Shown: positions 7,435-14,733 of the stretch, one piece after another
Layout of the letters: each line of letters begins with the position of its first letter
Numbering within the stretch: the first letter of the stretch is position 1
Source: Cryobacterium sp. MP_M3
Lineage (GTDB): Bacteria > Actinomycetota > Actinomycetes > Actinomycetales > Microbacteriaceae
NCBI RefSeq assembly: GCF_015752155.1
Contig: NZ_JADOVI010000001.1
Location: forward strand, 124,001 to 188,000
Direction: 5' to 3'
Length of the DNA: 64,000 bases
Position numbers and translations under genes: made by a program
The notes under the pieces: generated by a model
Database searches by the model: none
The model's input: the letters and a program-made list of their open reading frames with translations, nothing else
What the model was told of the DNA's origin: nothing

Positions 7435-8104
7435 ACATGGCCCGGGAGGCACCCTGCATGCCCGCTGAGTAGCGTTCACGCTCCAGGCGGAGGTCCGCCG
7501 GGTCGAACCCTTCCGCGGCCACCTCGGCCTCGGAGGCTGCCAGCCAGACCTCGTGCATCTCCTCGGTGACCTCGGGATGGAATTGCACCGCGAGGGCCCA
7601 GTTCTCTATCCCGAACGCCTCGTTGCCGTACTGCGGCGACCCGGCCAGCCGGGTGACGCCCTCCGGAAGGTCGAACGTGTCGCTGTGCCACTGGAACACG
7701 GGCACTCCGGCGATGTGCCGCACGGGGGAATCGGCGCCGGCCTCGGTCGGTTCCACTGAGCGGTAGCCGATCTCATTGGTCGGTCCTCGGTAGACCGTGG
7801 CGCCGAGCGCGGTCGCCATCAGCTGGGCGCCCAGGCAGACCCCGAAGACCGGCCGGCCGGCGGCGAGCCGGGATTCGAGGAGCGTGATCTCGTCGCGCAG
7901 CGCCGGGAACCGGTCGGCCTCGTAGACGCCCATCTCCCCGCCGAGCACCACGACGAGGTCGGCGGCGTGGGGGTCGATCACGGTCACGTCTTCCCGCATG
8001 GTGTCCACGTAGCGCACGTCGTAGCCGTGCTCGAACAGCACCGGCTCGAGATTGCCGAGGTGGATCGTGTCGTCGTGGCGGAGCACGATCGCGATGCGGC
8101 TCAT
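7403..8104 (-). CDS. Class I glutamine amidotransferase (GMP synthase-like domain)
   Basis: The 233-residue protein is a free-standing class I amidotransferase. The nucleophile Cys90 lies in FGVCLGAQL, and the His-Glu pair is in VQFHPEV (His176, Glu178), so the triad is complete. It may hydrolyse glutamine or gamma-glutamyl compounds; no synthase partner is adjacent. Its ATG overlaps the stop of the cation transporter gene as ATGA, so the two are translationally coupled. Confidence 0.88.
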   Translation of the reverse strand: MSRIAIVLRHDDTIHLGNLEPVLFEHGYDVRYVDTMREDVTVIDPHAADLVVVLGGEMGVYEADRFPALRDEITLLESRLAAGRPVFGVCLGAQLMATALGATVYRGPTNEIGYRSVEPTEAGADSPVRHIAGVPVFQWHSDTFDLPEGVTRLAGSPQYGNEAFGIENWALAVQFHPEVTEEMHEVWLAASEAEVAAEGFDPADLRLERERYSAGMQGASRAMFSEWLAGLDR

Positions 8105-9063
8105 TCGCTGCCCTTGATCACGATCGCGTCGGTGGGAAGTTCGCGGTGCCCCGGGTCGATGAACACGTCCGGCTCGAGGTAGATCGTGCGGGCGATCGGC
8201 ACGGCCTCGCGGATCCGGGCCTCGACAGCGTCGATACCGGCGGCCACGTCCGAGAACCGGGTCTCGGCGTCGAAGGCGACCTTGGCGGCCACGAGAAGCT
8301 CGTCCGGGCCGAGGTAGAGCGTCTTCAGGTGGATGATCCGGCGGGTCTCGGGGCCGGAGAGGATGGCGTGCTCGATCCTGGCGGCATCCGTGCGCCCGGC
8401 ACCTTCGCCGACCAGCAGGCTCTTGGTCTCGACGCCGAGCACGATCGCCACGAGCACGAGGAGCACGCCGATGAAAAGGGTGCCGATGGCATCCCAGATC
8501 GGCTCGCCCGTGATGATGGTCAGGCCGACGCCGAGGAAGGCGAAGACGAGCCCGGCGAGGGCCGCGACGTCTTCGAGCAGCACGACGGGCAGCTCGGGGG
8601 CCTTGGCATGCCGCACGAACTGCACCCAGGTCTGCTTGCCGCGCAGGAGGTTCGCTTCCTTCACGGCCGTGCGCAGGGAGAACGATTCGAGTCCCATGGC
8701 GACCAGAAGCACGACGATCGGCAGCCAGGGCACCTCGAGCGGGTGGGGGTCCTGCAGCTTCTGCACACCCTCGTAGAGCGAGAACACGCCGCCGATGGAG
8801 AAGAGGATGATCGACACGACGAACGCGTAGACGTAGCGTTCCCTCCCGTAGCCGAACGGATGCGCCGTGTCGGCGTCCTTGCGCGACTTGCGGCCGCCGA
8901 GCAGCAGCAGCAGCTGGTTGCCGGAGTCGGCGAGTGAGTGCACTCCCTCGGCGAGCATCGACGAGGAGCCGGAAAAGGCCCACGCGATGAGCTTCGTCAC
9001 GGCGATGCCCAGGTTGGCCGCCAGGGCGGCCACGATTGCTTTGCTTCCGCCGGATGCGCTCAT
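8101..9063 (-). CDS. Cation diffusion facilitator (CDF) transporter, ZnT9-like
   Basis: The 320-residue protein has six predicted membrane spans and a C-terminal cytoplasmic domain. TM2 carries the metal-site pattern HSLADSGNQ. TM5 has LLEDVAALAG, where many family members have HxxxD, a substitution seen in the SLC30A9-like branch. It probably exports divalent metal in exchange for protons; the metal is uncertain. TAGGAT on the minus strand ends six bases before the ATG, suggesting a leaderless message covering this gene and the coupled amidotransferase. Confidence 0.88.
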   Translation of the reverse strand: MSASGGSKAIVAALAANLGIAVTKLIAWAFSGSSSMLAEGVHSLADSGNQLLLLLGGRKSRKDADTAHPFGYGRERYVYAFVVSIILFSIGGVFSLYEGVQKLQDPHPLEVPWLPIVVLLVAMGLESFSLRTAVKEANLLRGKQTWVQFVRHAKAPELPVVLLEDVAALAGLVFAFLGVGLTIITGEPIWDAIGTLFIGVLLVLVAIVLGVETKSLLVGEGAGRTDAARIEHAILSGPETRRIIHLKTLYLGPDELLVAAKVAFDAETRFSDVAAGIDAVEARIREAVPIARTIYLEPDVFIDPGHRELPTDAIVIKGSE

Positions 9064-9149
9064 GCAGCAATCCTAGAACGACGGGCAAAGCCGGTGTGCC
9101 GGTCACCGCGCACGGCGGCCGGACAGCAGGTCGAAACTAGACTCCCTCC

Positions 9150-9998
9150 ATGACTACGACTGCTTCCACCACGCTCCCCACCATCGCGTTCCTGGGCGCC
9201 GGATCGATGGCCAGGGCCGTCCTGACCGGTCTGCTGACCCCGAGCGTCACCGTGGAGGGCGGCATCCGTGCCACCAACCGAACCGCGGCGAAGGCCGCCG
9301 AGCTGGGCGGCATCGACGGCGTGACCGCGTTCGCCACGGCGGAGGACCCCGAGGCCAACCTCAAGGCGGTGGCCGGCGCCCGCATCGTGATCGTGGCCGT
9401 CAAGCCGGCCATGGTGCCCGACCTGCTCACCGAGATCGCCGGCAGCCTCGAGCCGGGAACGCTCGTCGTGAGCGTCGCCGCCGGCGTCACGATCGCCACC
9501 TTCGAGTCGCTGCTGCCCGAGTCGGTGGCCGTCATCCGCTCGATGCCGAACACGCCGGCGCTCGTCGGCAGGGCGGTCACCGGGCTCAGCGCCGGCACCC
9601 GCTCCAGCGCCACCGACCTCGACCTCGCGACCGCCCTGTTCGGCACCGTCGGCGACGTGCTCGTCGTGCCGGAGAGCAAACTCGACGCGCTGAGCACCAT
9701 TTCCGGCTCCGGCCCGGCCTACGTCTTCTACCTGATCGAGCAGCTCACGGCCACGGCGGTCGCCAAGGGCTTCACCCCGGAGGAGGCGGCCGTGATGGTC
9801 AACGGCACCTTCCTCGGCGCCTGCACCCTGCTGGCGGGCTCCGACCAGTCTCCGACCGAACTCCGCCGCCAGGTCACCAGCCCGAGCGGCACCACCGAGC
9901 GGGCCGTCTGGGAGCTCGAAAAGGGCGGACTCAAGGAACTCTTCGACCGGGCGACGGATGCCGCACTCGCCCGCGCCCGCGAACTCGCCGGCCACTAA
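9150..9998 (+). CDS. proC: Pyrroline-5-carboxylate reductase
   Basis: The 282-residue enzyme performs the last step of proline synthesis, reducing pyrroline-5-carboxylate with NAD(P)H. The dinucleotide-binding GAGSMA is at residues 16-21, SMPNTPALVG is present, and the C-terminal domain has the family signature SGSGPAYVF plus LRRQVTSPSGTT. Length is normal. TAGACT at 9138-9143 ends six bases before the ATG, so the message is probably leaderless. It is divergent from the CDF gene. Confidence 0.96.
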   Translation: MTTTASTTLPTIAFLGAGSMARAVLTGLLTPSVTVEGGIRATNRTAAKAAELGGIDGVTAFATAEDPEANLKAVAGARIVIVAVKPAMVPDLLTEIAGSLEPGTLVVSVAAGVTIATFESLLPESVAVIRSMPNTPALVGRAVTGLSAGTRSSATDLDLATALFGTVGDVLVVPESKLDALSTISGSGPAYVFYLIEQLTATAVAKGFTPEEAAVMVNGTFLGACTLLAGSDQSPTELRRQVTSPSGTTERAVWELEKGGLKELFDRATDAALARARELAGH

Positions 9999-10019
9999 CC
10001 CGGCACCACCGCCGTCACG

Positions 10020-10078
10020 CTGAGTTGCGGGGAAAACACCTTCGTCGGCGTTGTGAAGGTGCTTTCTCCGTAACTCAG
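10020..10078. repeat. 59-bp near-perfect inverted repeat, 24-bp arms
   Basis: The arms 10020-10043 and 10055-10078 differ at three positions around an 11-base loop. Read as + strand RNA, two of the three mismatches become G-U pairs. It sits between convergent proC and the ktrA-type gene. It could be a bidirectional terminator without a T-run, or a small mobile palindrome (MITE/REP-like). Confidence 0.75.
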
Positions 10079-10122
10079 GGCTGGCGGAAGCCCCGAGCGG
10101 GTGCGGACGCTCCCGGCGGCGC

Positions 10123-10794
10123 TCAGGATTCGAGCGCGGCGAACCGTTCGATGTCGGACTCGGTGCCGGACACGATGATCAGGTCCTGGTCGGTGACGAC
10201 GGTCTTCTCGGTCGCGTAAGTGAACGGTCGACCGGGGCTCTTCACGCCGACCACGGTGACGTTGTACTTGCGGCGCAGCCCGGATTCGGTCAGGTTGAGC
10301 CCCCGGATCGGCTTCGGCGGGATCATCTTGACCAGGGCGAAGTCGTCGTCGAACTCGATGAAGTCGAGCATGCGCCCGGAGACGAGGTGGGCGAGGCGTT
10401 CGCCGGCCTCCGCCTCGGGGAACACGACGTGGTTGGCGCCGATGCGCTCGAGGATCGTGCCGTGGGACTTGGAGATGGCCTTCGCCCAGATCTGCGGAAT
10501 GCCGAGGTCGACCAGGTTCGCCACGATCAGAACGCTCGCCTCGATCGATGAACCGACGGCGCACACCGCGATGGAGAAGTCCTGCGCACCGATCTGGCGC
10601 AGGGCCTCGATCGATCGGGCATCCGCCTGGACCGCGTGGGTGACGCGCTCGGACCACTTCTGCACCAGCGCGTCGCTGTCGTCGACGGCGAGCACCTCGC
10701 GGCCCAGGCGGTCGAGCTGCCCGGCCGTCGCGGCGCCGAACCGGCCCAGGCCGATCACCAGCACGGGGGAGTCGTGTTTGAACAGCTCAGCCAA
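10123..10794 (-). CDS. ktrA: Potassium uptake regulatory subunit (TrkA/KtrA, RCK domain)
   Basis: The 223-residue cytoplasmic protein has an N-terminal RCK_N Rossmann domain (VIGLGRFG, residues 13-20, then VDDSD) that binds NAD or ATP. A C-terminal RCK_C domain lies at about 145-223. It gates the partner K+ channel subunit. It overlaps the end of the TrkH/KtrB gene by eight bases on the same strand, so the two form one translationally linked operon. Confidence 0.92.
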   Translation of the reverse strand: MAELFKHDSPVLVIGLGRFGAATAGQLDRLGREVLAVDDSDALVQKWSERVTHAVQADARSIEALRQIGAQDFSIAVCAVGSSIEASVLIVANLVDLGIPQIWAKAISKSHGTILERIGANHVVFPEAEAGERLAHLVSGRMLDFIEFDDDFALVKMIPPKPIRGLNLTESGLRRKYNVTVVGVKSPGRPFTYATEKTVVTDQDLIIVSGTESDIERFAALES

Positions 10795-12229
10795 CGATGG
10801 GTCTCTCTTCCGGCCGTCTGAACAACTGCCTGCTCTGGCTGGCGGCGAGTGCCGCCGCGAGAGTCACTGTACCAACGCGGCCCATGAACATCGTCGCCGC
10901 CAGCACGTACACCCCGGCGGGCGGCAGATCGGCGGTCAGACCGGTCGACAGCCCGCAGGTGGCGAACGCCGAAATCACGTCGAAGAGCACCAGGTCGAAC
11001 GGGGCCTTGGAGATCTGCAGGATGAGGATGCTCGCCACGGCGACGGTCGTCGCACCCCAGAGCACGACGCTCACGGCCAGGCGCAGGATGTCGCTCGGGA
11101 TGCGTCGGCCGAAGGCCTCCATCTCGGACCGACCGCTGGCCTCGGCGAAGGCCGCCAGGAACAGGACGGCGAGGGTGGTGACCTTGATGCCGCCGGCCGT
11201 GGACGCGGAACCGCCGCCGATGAACATGAGCATGTCACTGGCCAGCAGGCTCGACCCGTGCAGGTCGCTGACGTTGATCGTGGCGAAGCCGCCGGAACGG
11301 GTCATCACCGACATGAACAGCGACTGGAAGACGGTGTCGCCCACGCCGAGGGACCCGAAGGTCTTCGGGTTGTCGAACTCGAGCACGATGTAGATGACCA
11401 CGCCGGCGACCAGCAGGGCGATCGTCGTGAAGAGCGTGAGCTTGACGTGCACGGACCAGCGCCGCGGCGTCCGCCAGCCGCGGGAGAGGGCATAGATGAC
11501 CGGGAAGCCCAGGCTGCCGAGGAAGACGCCGAGCATGAGCGCGCCGAGGAACCACTCGTCGTTCGCGAACGGGGCAAGTCCGCCGACGTTGGGGTTGAAG
11601 CCGGTGTTGGTGAAGGCCATGGCGGCGTAGTACACGCTGTGCCAGATCGCTTCGCCCAGGGCGGCGCCGCTCGCCAGGATCCTCGGCAGCAGGAGCGCCG
11701 CGACGACCAGTTCGATCGCCAGTGCGCTGATGGCGACCGTGAGGAGCAGATTCCCCACTTCGCCCAGGCGCACCGTCTGGCCCTCGTTCACCGGGCCGGC
11801 GTGGATCCGCGACGGGTTGGTGTCGCTCGCCGCCATGAGCTTGGCGCGCAGGCCGAGCCGCCGCGAGATGACCATTCCCATCAGCGAGGCCAGGGTCAGC
11901 ACGCCGACTCCGCCGATGTTCACCCCGACCACGACGAGGATGTTGCCGAACGCGGACCAGTGCGTCGCCATGTCCACCGTCGAGAGCCCCGTCACGCAGA
12001 TCACCGACACCGCGGTGAACAGTGCGTCGTGGAGGGGCGTCAGGGTGCGCGCGGACGACGCGACCGGCAGGGAGAAAAGCAGCGTGAAAACGAGGATCAG
12101 GCCGGTGAAGACGAGGATGGCGAAGCGTGACGGTGACCTGCGCGCCAGGGCGTCAACCGAGTCGCGAACGCCCACGAACCATGGGGTCTGACGATGGCCG
12201 AATGACACCCCGCCCTTCGTTGCGCGCAT
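10787..12229 (-). CDS. ktrB: Potassium transporter membrane subunit (TrkH/KtrB family)
   Basis: The 480-residue integral membrane protein has the fourfold pore-loop repeat of the SKT superfamily. The four filter segments are CVTGLST, NTGFN, TRSGGFAT and CGLSTGL, each with its central Gly. It forms the K+-conducting pore, driven by the membrane potential. A CGGAGG-like ribosome site precedes the ATG. Downstream ktrA overlaps it. The set lacks a c-di-AMP riboswitch that I can see. Confidence 0.93.
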   Translation of the reverse strand: MRATKGGVSFGHRQTPWFVGVRDSVDALARRSPSRFAILVFTGLILVFTLLFSLPVASSARTLTPLHDALFTAVSVICVTGLSTVDMATHWSAFGNILVVVGVNIGGVGVLTLASLMGMVISRRLGLRAKLMAASDTNPSRIHAGPVNEGQTVRLGEVGNLLLTVAISALAIELVVAALLLPRILASGAALGEAIWHSVYYAAMAFTNTGFNPNVGGLAPFANDEWFLGALMLGVFLGSLGFPVIYALSRGWRTPRRWSVHVKLTLFTTIALLVAGVVIYIVLEFDNPKTFGSLGVGDTVFQSLFMSVMTRSGGFATINVSDLHGSSLLASDMLMFIGGGSASTAGGIKVTTLAVLFLAAFAEASGRSEMEAFGRRIPSDILRLAVSVVLWGATTVAVASILILQISKAPFDLVLFDVISAFATCGLSTGLTADLPPAGVYVLAATMFMGRVGTVTLAAALAASQSRQLFRRPEERPIVG

Positions 12230-12303
12230 GAATCCTCCGGGCTGGTCGGGGCCGACGACCCGTCGCCATGGTATCCCTCAGCGGGAATGACTAGCCTTGG
12301 GGC

Positions 12304-12750
12304 ATGGCAGACATCTTCGGCGTGGTGGCGGACTCGACCCGACGCGAAATACTACGCATTCTCCTCGAGCGATACAACCAGTCGAACACCGCCGGCGGCG
12401 AGCTCAGCGTGTCGGACATCGTCGACAAGCTGGGGCTGAGCCAGCCGACCGTTTCCAAGCACCTCAAAGTGCTCCGTGAGTCCGGCCTGGTCGGCGTGCG
12501 CGAAGCCGGCCAGCACCGCTATTACCACCTGGACTATGCGCCCCTCGAGGAGATCGAGGACTGGCTGATCCCGTTCCTCAGCGTCGACTTCGACGCGTCG
12601 GCCGAGGAGTCCGCCGAGGAGACCGAGGGGCTGAAGGAGGAGCAGCGGGCCTTCGCCGCGGCCATCGGGAAGGCCTTCGCCGACACGTCATTCCAGATGG
12701 CGCATGCGGTCAAAGATGCCAAGCCGAGAAAATGGCGCAAAAACGACTAG
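12304..12750 (+). CDS. ArsR/SmtB-fold winged-helix regulator
   Basis: The 148-residue protein opens with an ArsR-type winged helix: ADSTRREILRILLE, then LSVSDIVDKLGLSQPTVSKHLKVLRESGL, then the wing EAGQHRYYHLD. No Cys cluster of the ELCVCDL kind is present, so it is not an obvious metal sensor. A Glu-rich linker (about 100-118) and a basic tail follow. TAGCCT ends six bases before the ATG, so it is probably leaderless. It is divergent from ktrB. Target unknown. Confidence 0.85.
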   Translation: MADIFGVVADSTRREILRILLERYNQSNTAGGELSVSDIVDKLGLSQPTVSKHLKVLRESGLVGVREAGQHRYYHLDYAPLEEIEDWLIPFLSVDFDASAEESAEETEGLKEEQRAFAAAIGKAFADTSFQMAHAVKDAKPRKWRKND

Positions 12751-12840
12751 ACGGCCGTTCCGGGTAGCCCCTAGAGTTTTCATCTAGCACGTGGGTAACG
12801 TCCGTCACAGGACCGGGCCACGATCGTGAGGAGAACCCGA

Positions 12841-13032
12841 ATGCAAGATCTCTCTGACGTACGCTTCCTGACCGTCGCCGAGGTGGCCGAGATGATGCGC
12901 GTGTCCAAGATGACCGTCTACCGGCTCGTGCACTCCGGAGAACTGCCCGCGATCCGGTTCGGCCGGTCATTCCGGGTGCCGGAATCGGCTGTTTCCGCGG
13001 TGATTCAGCGCCCGATTGCGGACACCGCGTAA
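12841..13032 (+). CDS. bldC: BldC-like MerR-type DNA-binding protein
   Basis: The 63-residue protein consists of a single winged helix-turn-helix of the excisionase/MerR type: LTVAEVAEMMRVSKMTVYRLVHSGELPAIRFGRS shortened here to its key elements VAEMMRVSKMTVYRL and the basic FGRSF. This is the architecture of BldC, a developmental repressor in Streptomyces that binds direct repeats. The ATG at 12841 is chosen because GAGGAG lies seven bases upstream. A GTG five codons earlier overlaps that ribosome site. Its targets here are unknown. Confidence 0.85.
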   Translation: MQDLSDVRFLTVAEVAEMMRVSKMTVYRLVHSGELPAIRFGRSFRVPESAVSAVIQRPIADTA

Positions 13033-13072
13033 GGGCCCGTTCTTTTTCCGGTAGAATGGTGTTTTCGTGTCG

Positions 13073-13117
13073 GCCGCGAGTCTCGCGGCGAAACCAAATC
13101 TTGTAACCAAATCTTGT
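13073..13117 (+). promoter_or_regulatory. 5' leader of the bS22 gene: hairpin plus 13-bp tandem repeat
   Basis: GCCGCGAG and CTCGCGGC (13073-13089) form a tight hairpin. It is followed by two exact copies of AACCAAATCTTGT (13092-13104 and 13105-13117), which abut the GTGAGG ribosome site. A TAGAAT box lies at 13051-13056. Confidence 0.6.
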
Positions 13118-13126
13118 GAGGTCCGT

Positions 13127-13225
13127 GTGGGTTCTGTAATTAAGAAGCGACGCAAGCGTATGGCGAAGAAGAAGCACCGCAAGCTGCTTCGGAAGACCCG
13201 TCACCAGCGTCGCAATAAGAAGTAG
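13127..13225 (+). CDS. 30S ribosomal protein bS22 (AURKAIP1/COX24-type peptide)
   Basis: The 32-residue, extremely basic peptide starts at a GTG after GTGAGG and reads VGSVIKKRRKRMAKKKH onward to RRNKK. This is the actinobacterial AURKAIP1/COX24 domain, seen in mycobacterial ribosomes as bS22 (bL37 is a related small protein). It is too short for most gene callers. A strong terminator follows. Confidence 0.93.
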   Translation: MGSVIKKRRKRMAKKKHRKLLRKTRHQRRNKK

Positions 13226-13270
13226 GTCGCTTCCGGACCGTTCGGTCCTCAAGCGCCGGTTCTATGCGTG

Positions 13271-13300
13271 AGCGCTAGGTCCTCGGACCTAGCGCTTTTT
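13271..13300. terminator. Bidirectional intrinsic terminator
   Basis: AGCGCTAGGTCC and GGACCTAGCGCT form a perfect 12-bp stem with a TC loop, followed by TTTT on the + strand. It ends the bS22 message. The convergent HAD gene's stop codon lies inside it, so it probably serves both sides. Confidence 0.88.
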
Positions 13301-14011
13301 GCTTGCCCGCGCGGCCGCGGTGATGCTCCCACGTTTGAGTCGCATGATCGGCCAATGGCGCGCCGTCGCGTAGCGGTGGAGCGTCGCATCCGGATTCACG
13401 ACGACGGGATTGCCTACGAGGTCGAGCAGCGGAATGTCGTTGTGCGAATCGGAGTAGGCCCAGCATCCCGTGAGGTCGGCGTCGCTGCGCAGGGCCTGCC
13501 CGCGCGCCGCCTCAGCCTTCTGGTCTCCGTGGCACACGCCATCGGTCAGGCGACCCGTGAATACACCCTCGACAGTCTCAAGCACCGTGCCGAGAGCCCC
13601 GGTGAAGCCGAGCCGCTCGGCGATCACATCGGCAACCTCCTGGGCGGTGGCCGAGACCAGCCAGACCTCGCGACCGGCTTCCAGGTGCGCCCGAGCCACG
13701 GCGACGGTTTCGGGCCAGAGCAGGCGGATGAGCCGGGCGTCGAAGATCTCCCGGCTCAGGTCGATCAGCTCGGCGCGGTTGTGGCCGACGACGACCTCGA
13801 GGGCGCGCTCGCGCACACTGGCCAGGTGCACCCGGTTCTCTCCCACCGCGATGAACCTCGCCTGCTTCCAGGCGAACGAGCTGATGTCGCGGCCGGTGAT
13901 CATCCGGCGTCGCCAGGCGCCGATGCCGAGGTGGTACAGGCTCGCTCCGCGCATGAGCGTGTTATCGACATCGAAGAAGGCGATGGAGCGGGCGGCGTTG
14001 GCGTCAGGCAT
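13289..14011 (-). CDS. HAD-IB family hydrolase (SerB-like phosphatase)
   Basis: The 240-residue protein has the HAD motifs in order: FFDVDNTL (Asp14, Asp16), a Ser in WLVSATAQE, a Lys in HGDQK, and YSDSHNDIPLL with the metal-binding Asp. The IB subclass includes phosphoserine phosphatases and CicA-like enzymes; substrate is not determined. Family C-terminal length is normal. A TAGACT box lies nine bases ahead of the ATG. It is divergent from the glutaredoxin gene. Confidence 0.88.
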   Translation of the reverse strand: MPDANAARSIAFFDVDNTLMRGASLYHLGIGAWRRRMITGRDISSFAWKQARFIAVGENRVHLASVRERALEVVVGHNRAELIDLSREIFDARLIRLLWPETVAVARAHLEAGREVWLVSATAQEVADVIAERLGFTGALGTVLETVEGVFTGRLTDGVCHGDQKAEAARGQALRSDADLTGCWAYSDSHNDIPLLDLVGNPVVVNPDATLHRYATARHWPIMRLKRGSITAAARASKKR

Positions 14012-14064
14012 GTGCGCCTGAGTCTAGTTGCGCGAAGCAGCCGGAGCCAGCATAGGCTGAAGCA

Positions 14065-14334
14065 ATGGCCACCGCACTCCTCACCCTGATCGGCAAGCCC
14101 GGATGTCACCTCTGCGACGACGCGCGGGAGCTGGTGGACAGCGTCGTCTTGAAACTCGCCGACAACCCGGCGGCACCGGCGATCGTGCTCGAGGAGCGTT
14201 CCATCCTCGACGACGCCGAGCTGAACGAACTGTACGTGGAGGACATCCCCGTGCTGCTGATCAACGGCAAGGTGCACAATTACTGGCGGATCGACCCGCT
14301 GCGACTGCGCACCGCGCTCCTGGCCGTTCAGTGA
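14065..14334 (+). CDS. Glutaredoxin-like protein
   Basis: The 89-residue protein has a thioredoxin fold with a CHLC redox motif (Cys14, Cys17) and the cis-Pro segment EDIPVLLING. It belongs to the DUF836/glutaredoxin-like group common in actinobacteria and probably reduces disulfides with mycothiol or another thiol. TAGGCT ends six bases before the ATG (leaderless). Its stop overlaps the start of the next gene as GTGA, so the two are coupled. Confidence 0.9.
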   Translation: MATALLTLIGKPGCHLCDDARELVDSVVLKLADNPAAPAIVLEERSILDDAELNELYVEDIPVLLINGKVHNYWRIDPLRLRTALLAVQ

Positions 14335-14633
14335 GCATTCGGCACGTCGTCTCCTGGAAACTCAGCGCGACGGACCCGGCGACCCGGGCCGACGACGCGG
14401 CCGGGATCGCATCACGCCTCGAAGCCCTCGTCGGCGTCGTGGCGGAGATCCGCTCGCTGCGGGTGGGCGCGGATGTGCTGGGCGGCGACAACTGGGACAT
14501 CGTGCTGATCGCCGACTTCGACGACCTCGCCGCGGTCGCCCGCTACCAGGAGCACCCGGCGCACCAGGCGGCCGGCGCCTTCATCCGGTCGGTCGTCTCG
14601 GCCAAGATGGCCGTGGACTTCCTCGTACCGTAG
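14331..14633 (+). CDS. Dabb family (stress-responsive A/B barrel) protein
   Basis: The 100-residue protein starts VSIRHVVSWKL, the usual Dabb opening, and has the barrel segments LRVGADV, WDIVLIADFDD and YQEHPAHQAAGAFI. Dabb proteins are small ferredoxin-like dimers of largely unknown function. The GTG start overlaps the glutaredoxin stop, implying co-translation and perhaps a shared redox role, which is an inference only. Confidence 0.85.
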   Translation: MSIRHVVSWKLSATDPATRADDAAGIASRLEALVGVVAEIRSLRVGADVLGGDNWDIVLIADFDDLAAVARYQEHPAHQAAGAFIRSVVSAKMAVDFLVP

Positions 14634-14695
14634 GTCGCTCGACCGGCGGTGATCGAGCCCGTCGGAATCAGCGCGACAGCCGGGACGGGTCAGAG

Positions 14696-14733
14696 CCGGT
14701 CAGGGCTCCAGGCGCCGGTCAGGGCTCCAGGCG
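14696..14733. repeat. 19-bp perfect tandem duplication at the aspS stop
   Basis: CCGGTCAGGGCTCCAGGCG occurs at 14696-14714 and 14715-14733. The second copy contains the last aspS codons and TGA; the first is a downstream duplicate, out of frame. Confidence 0.85.
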
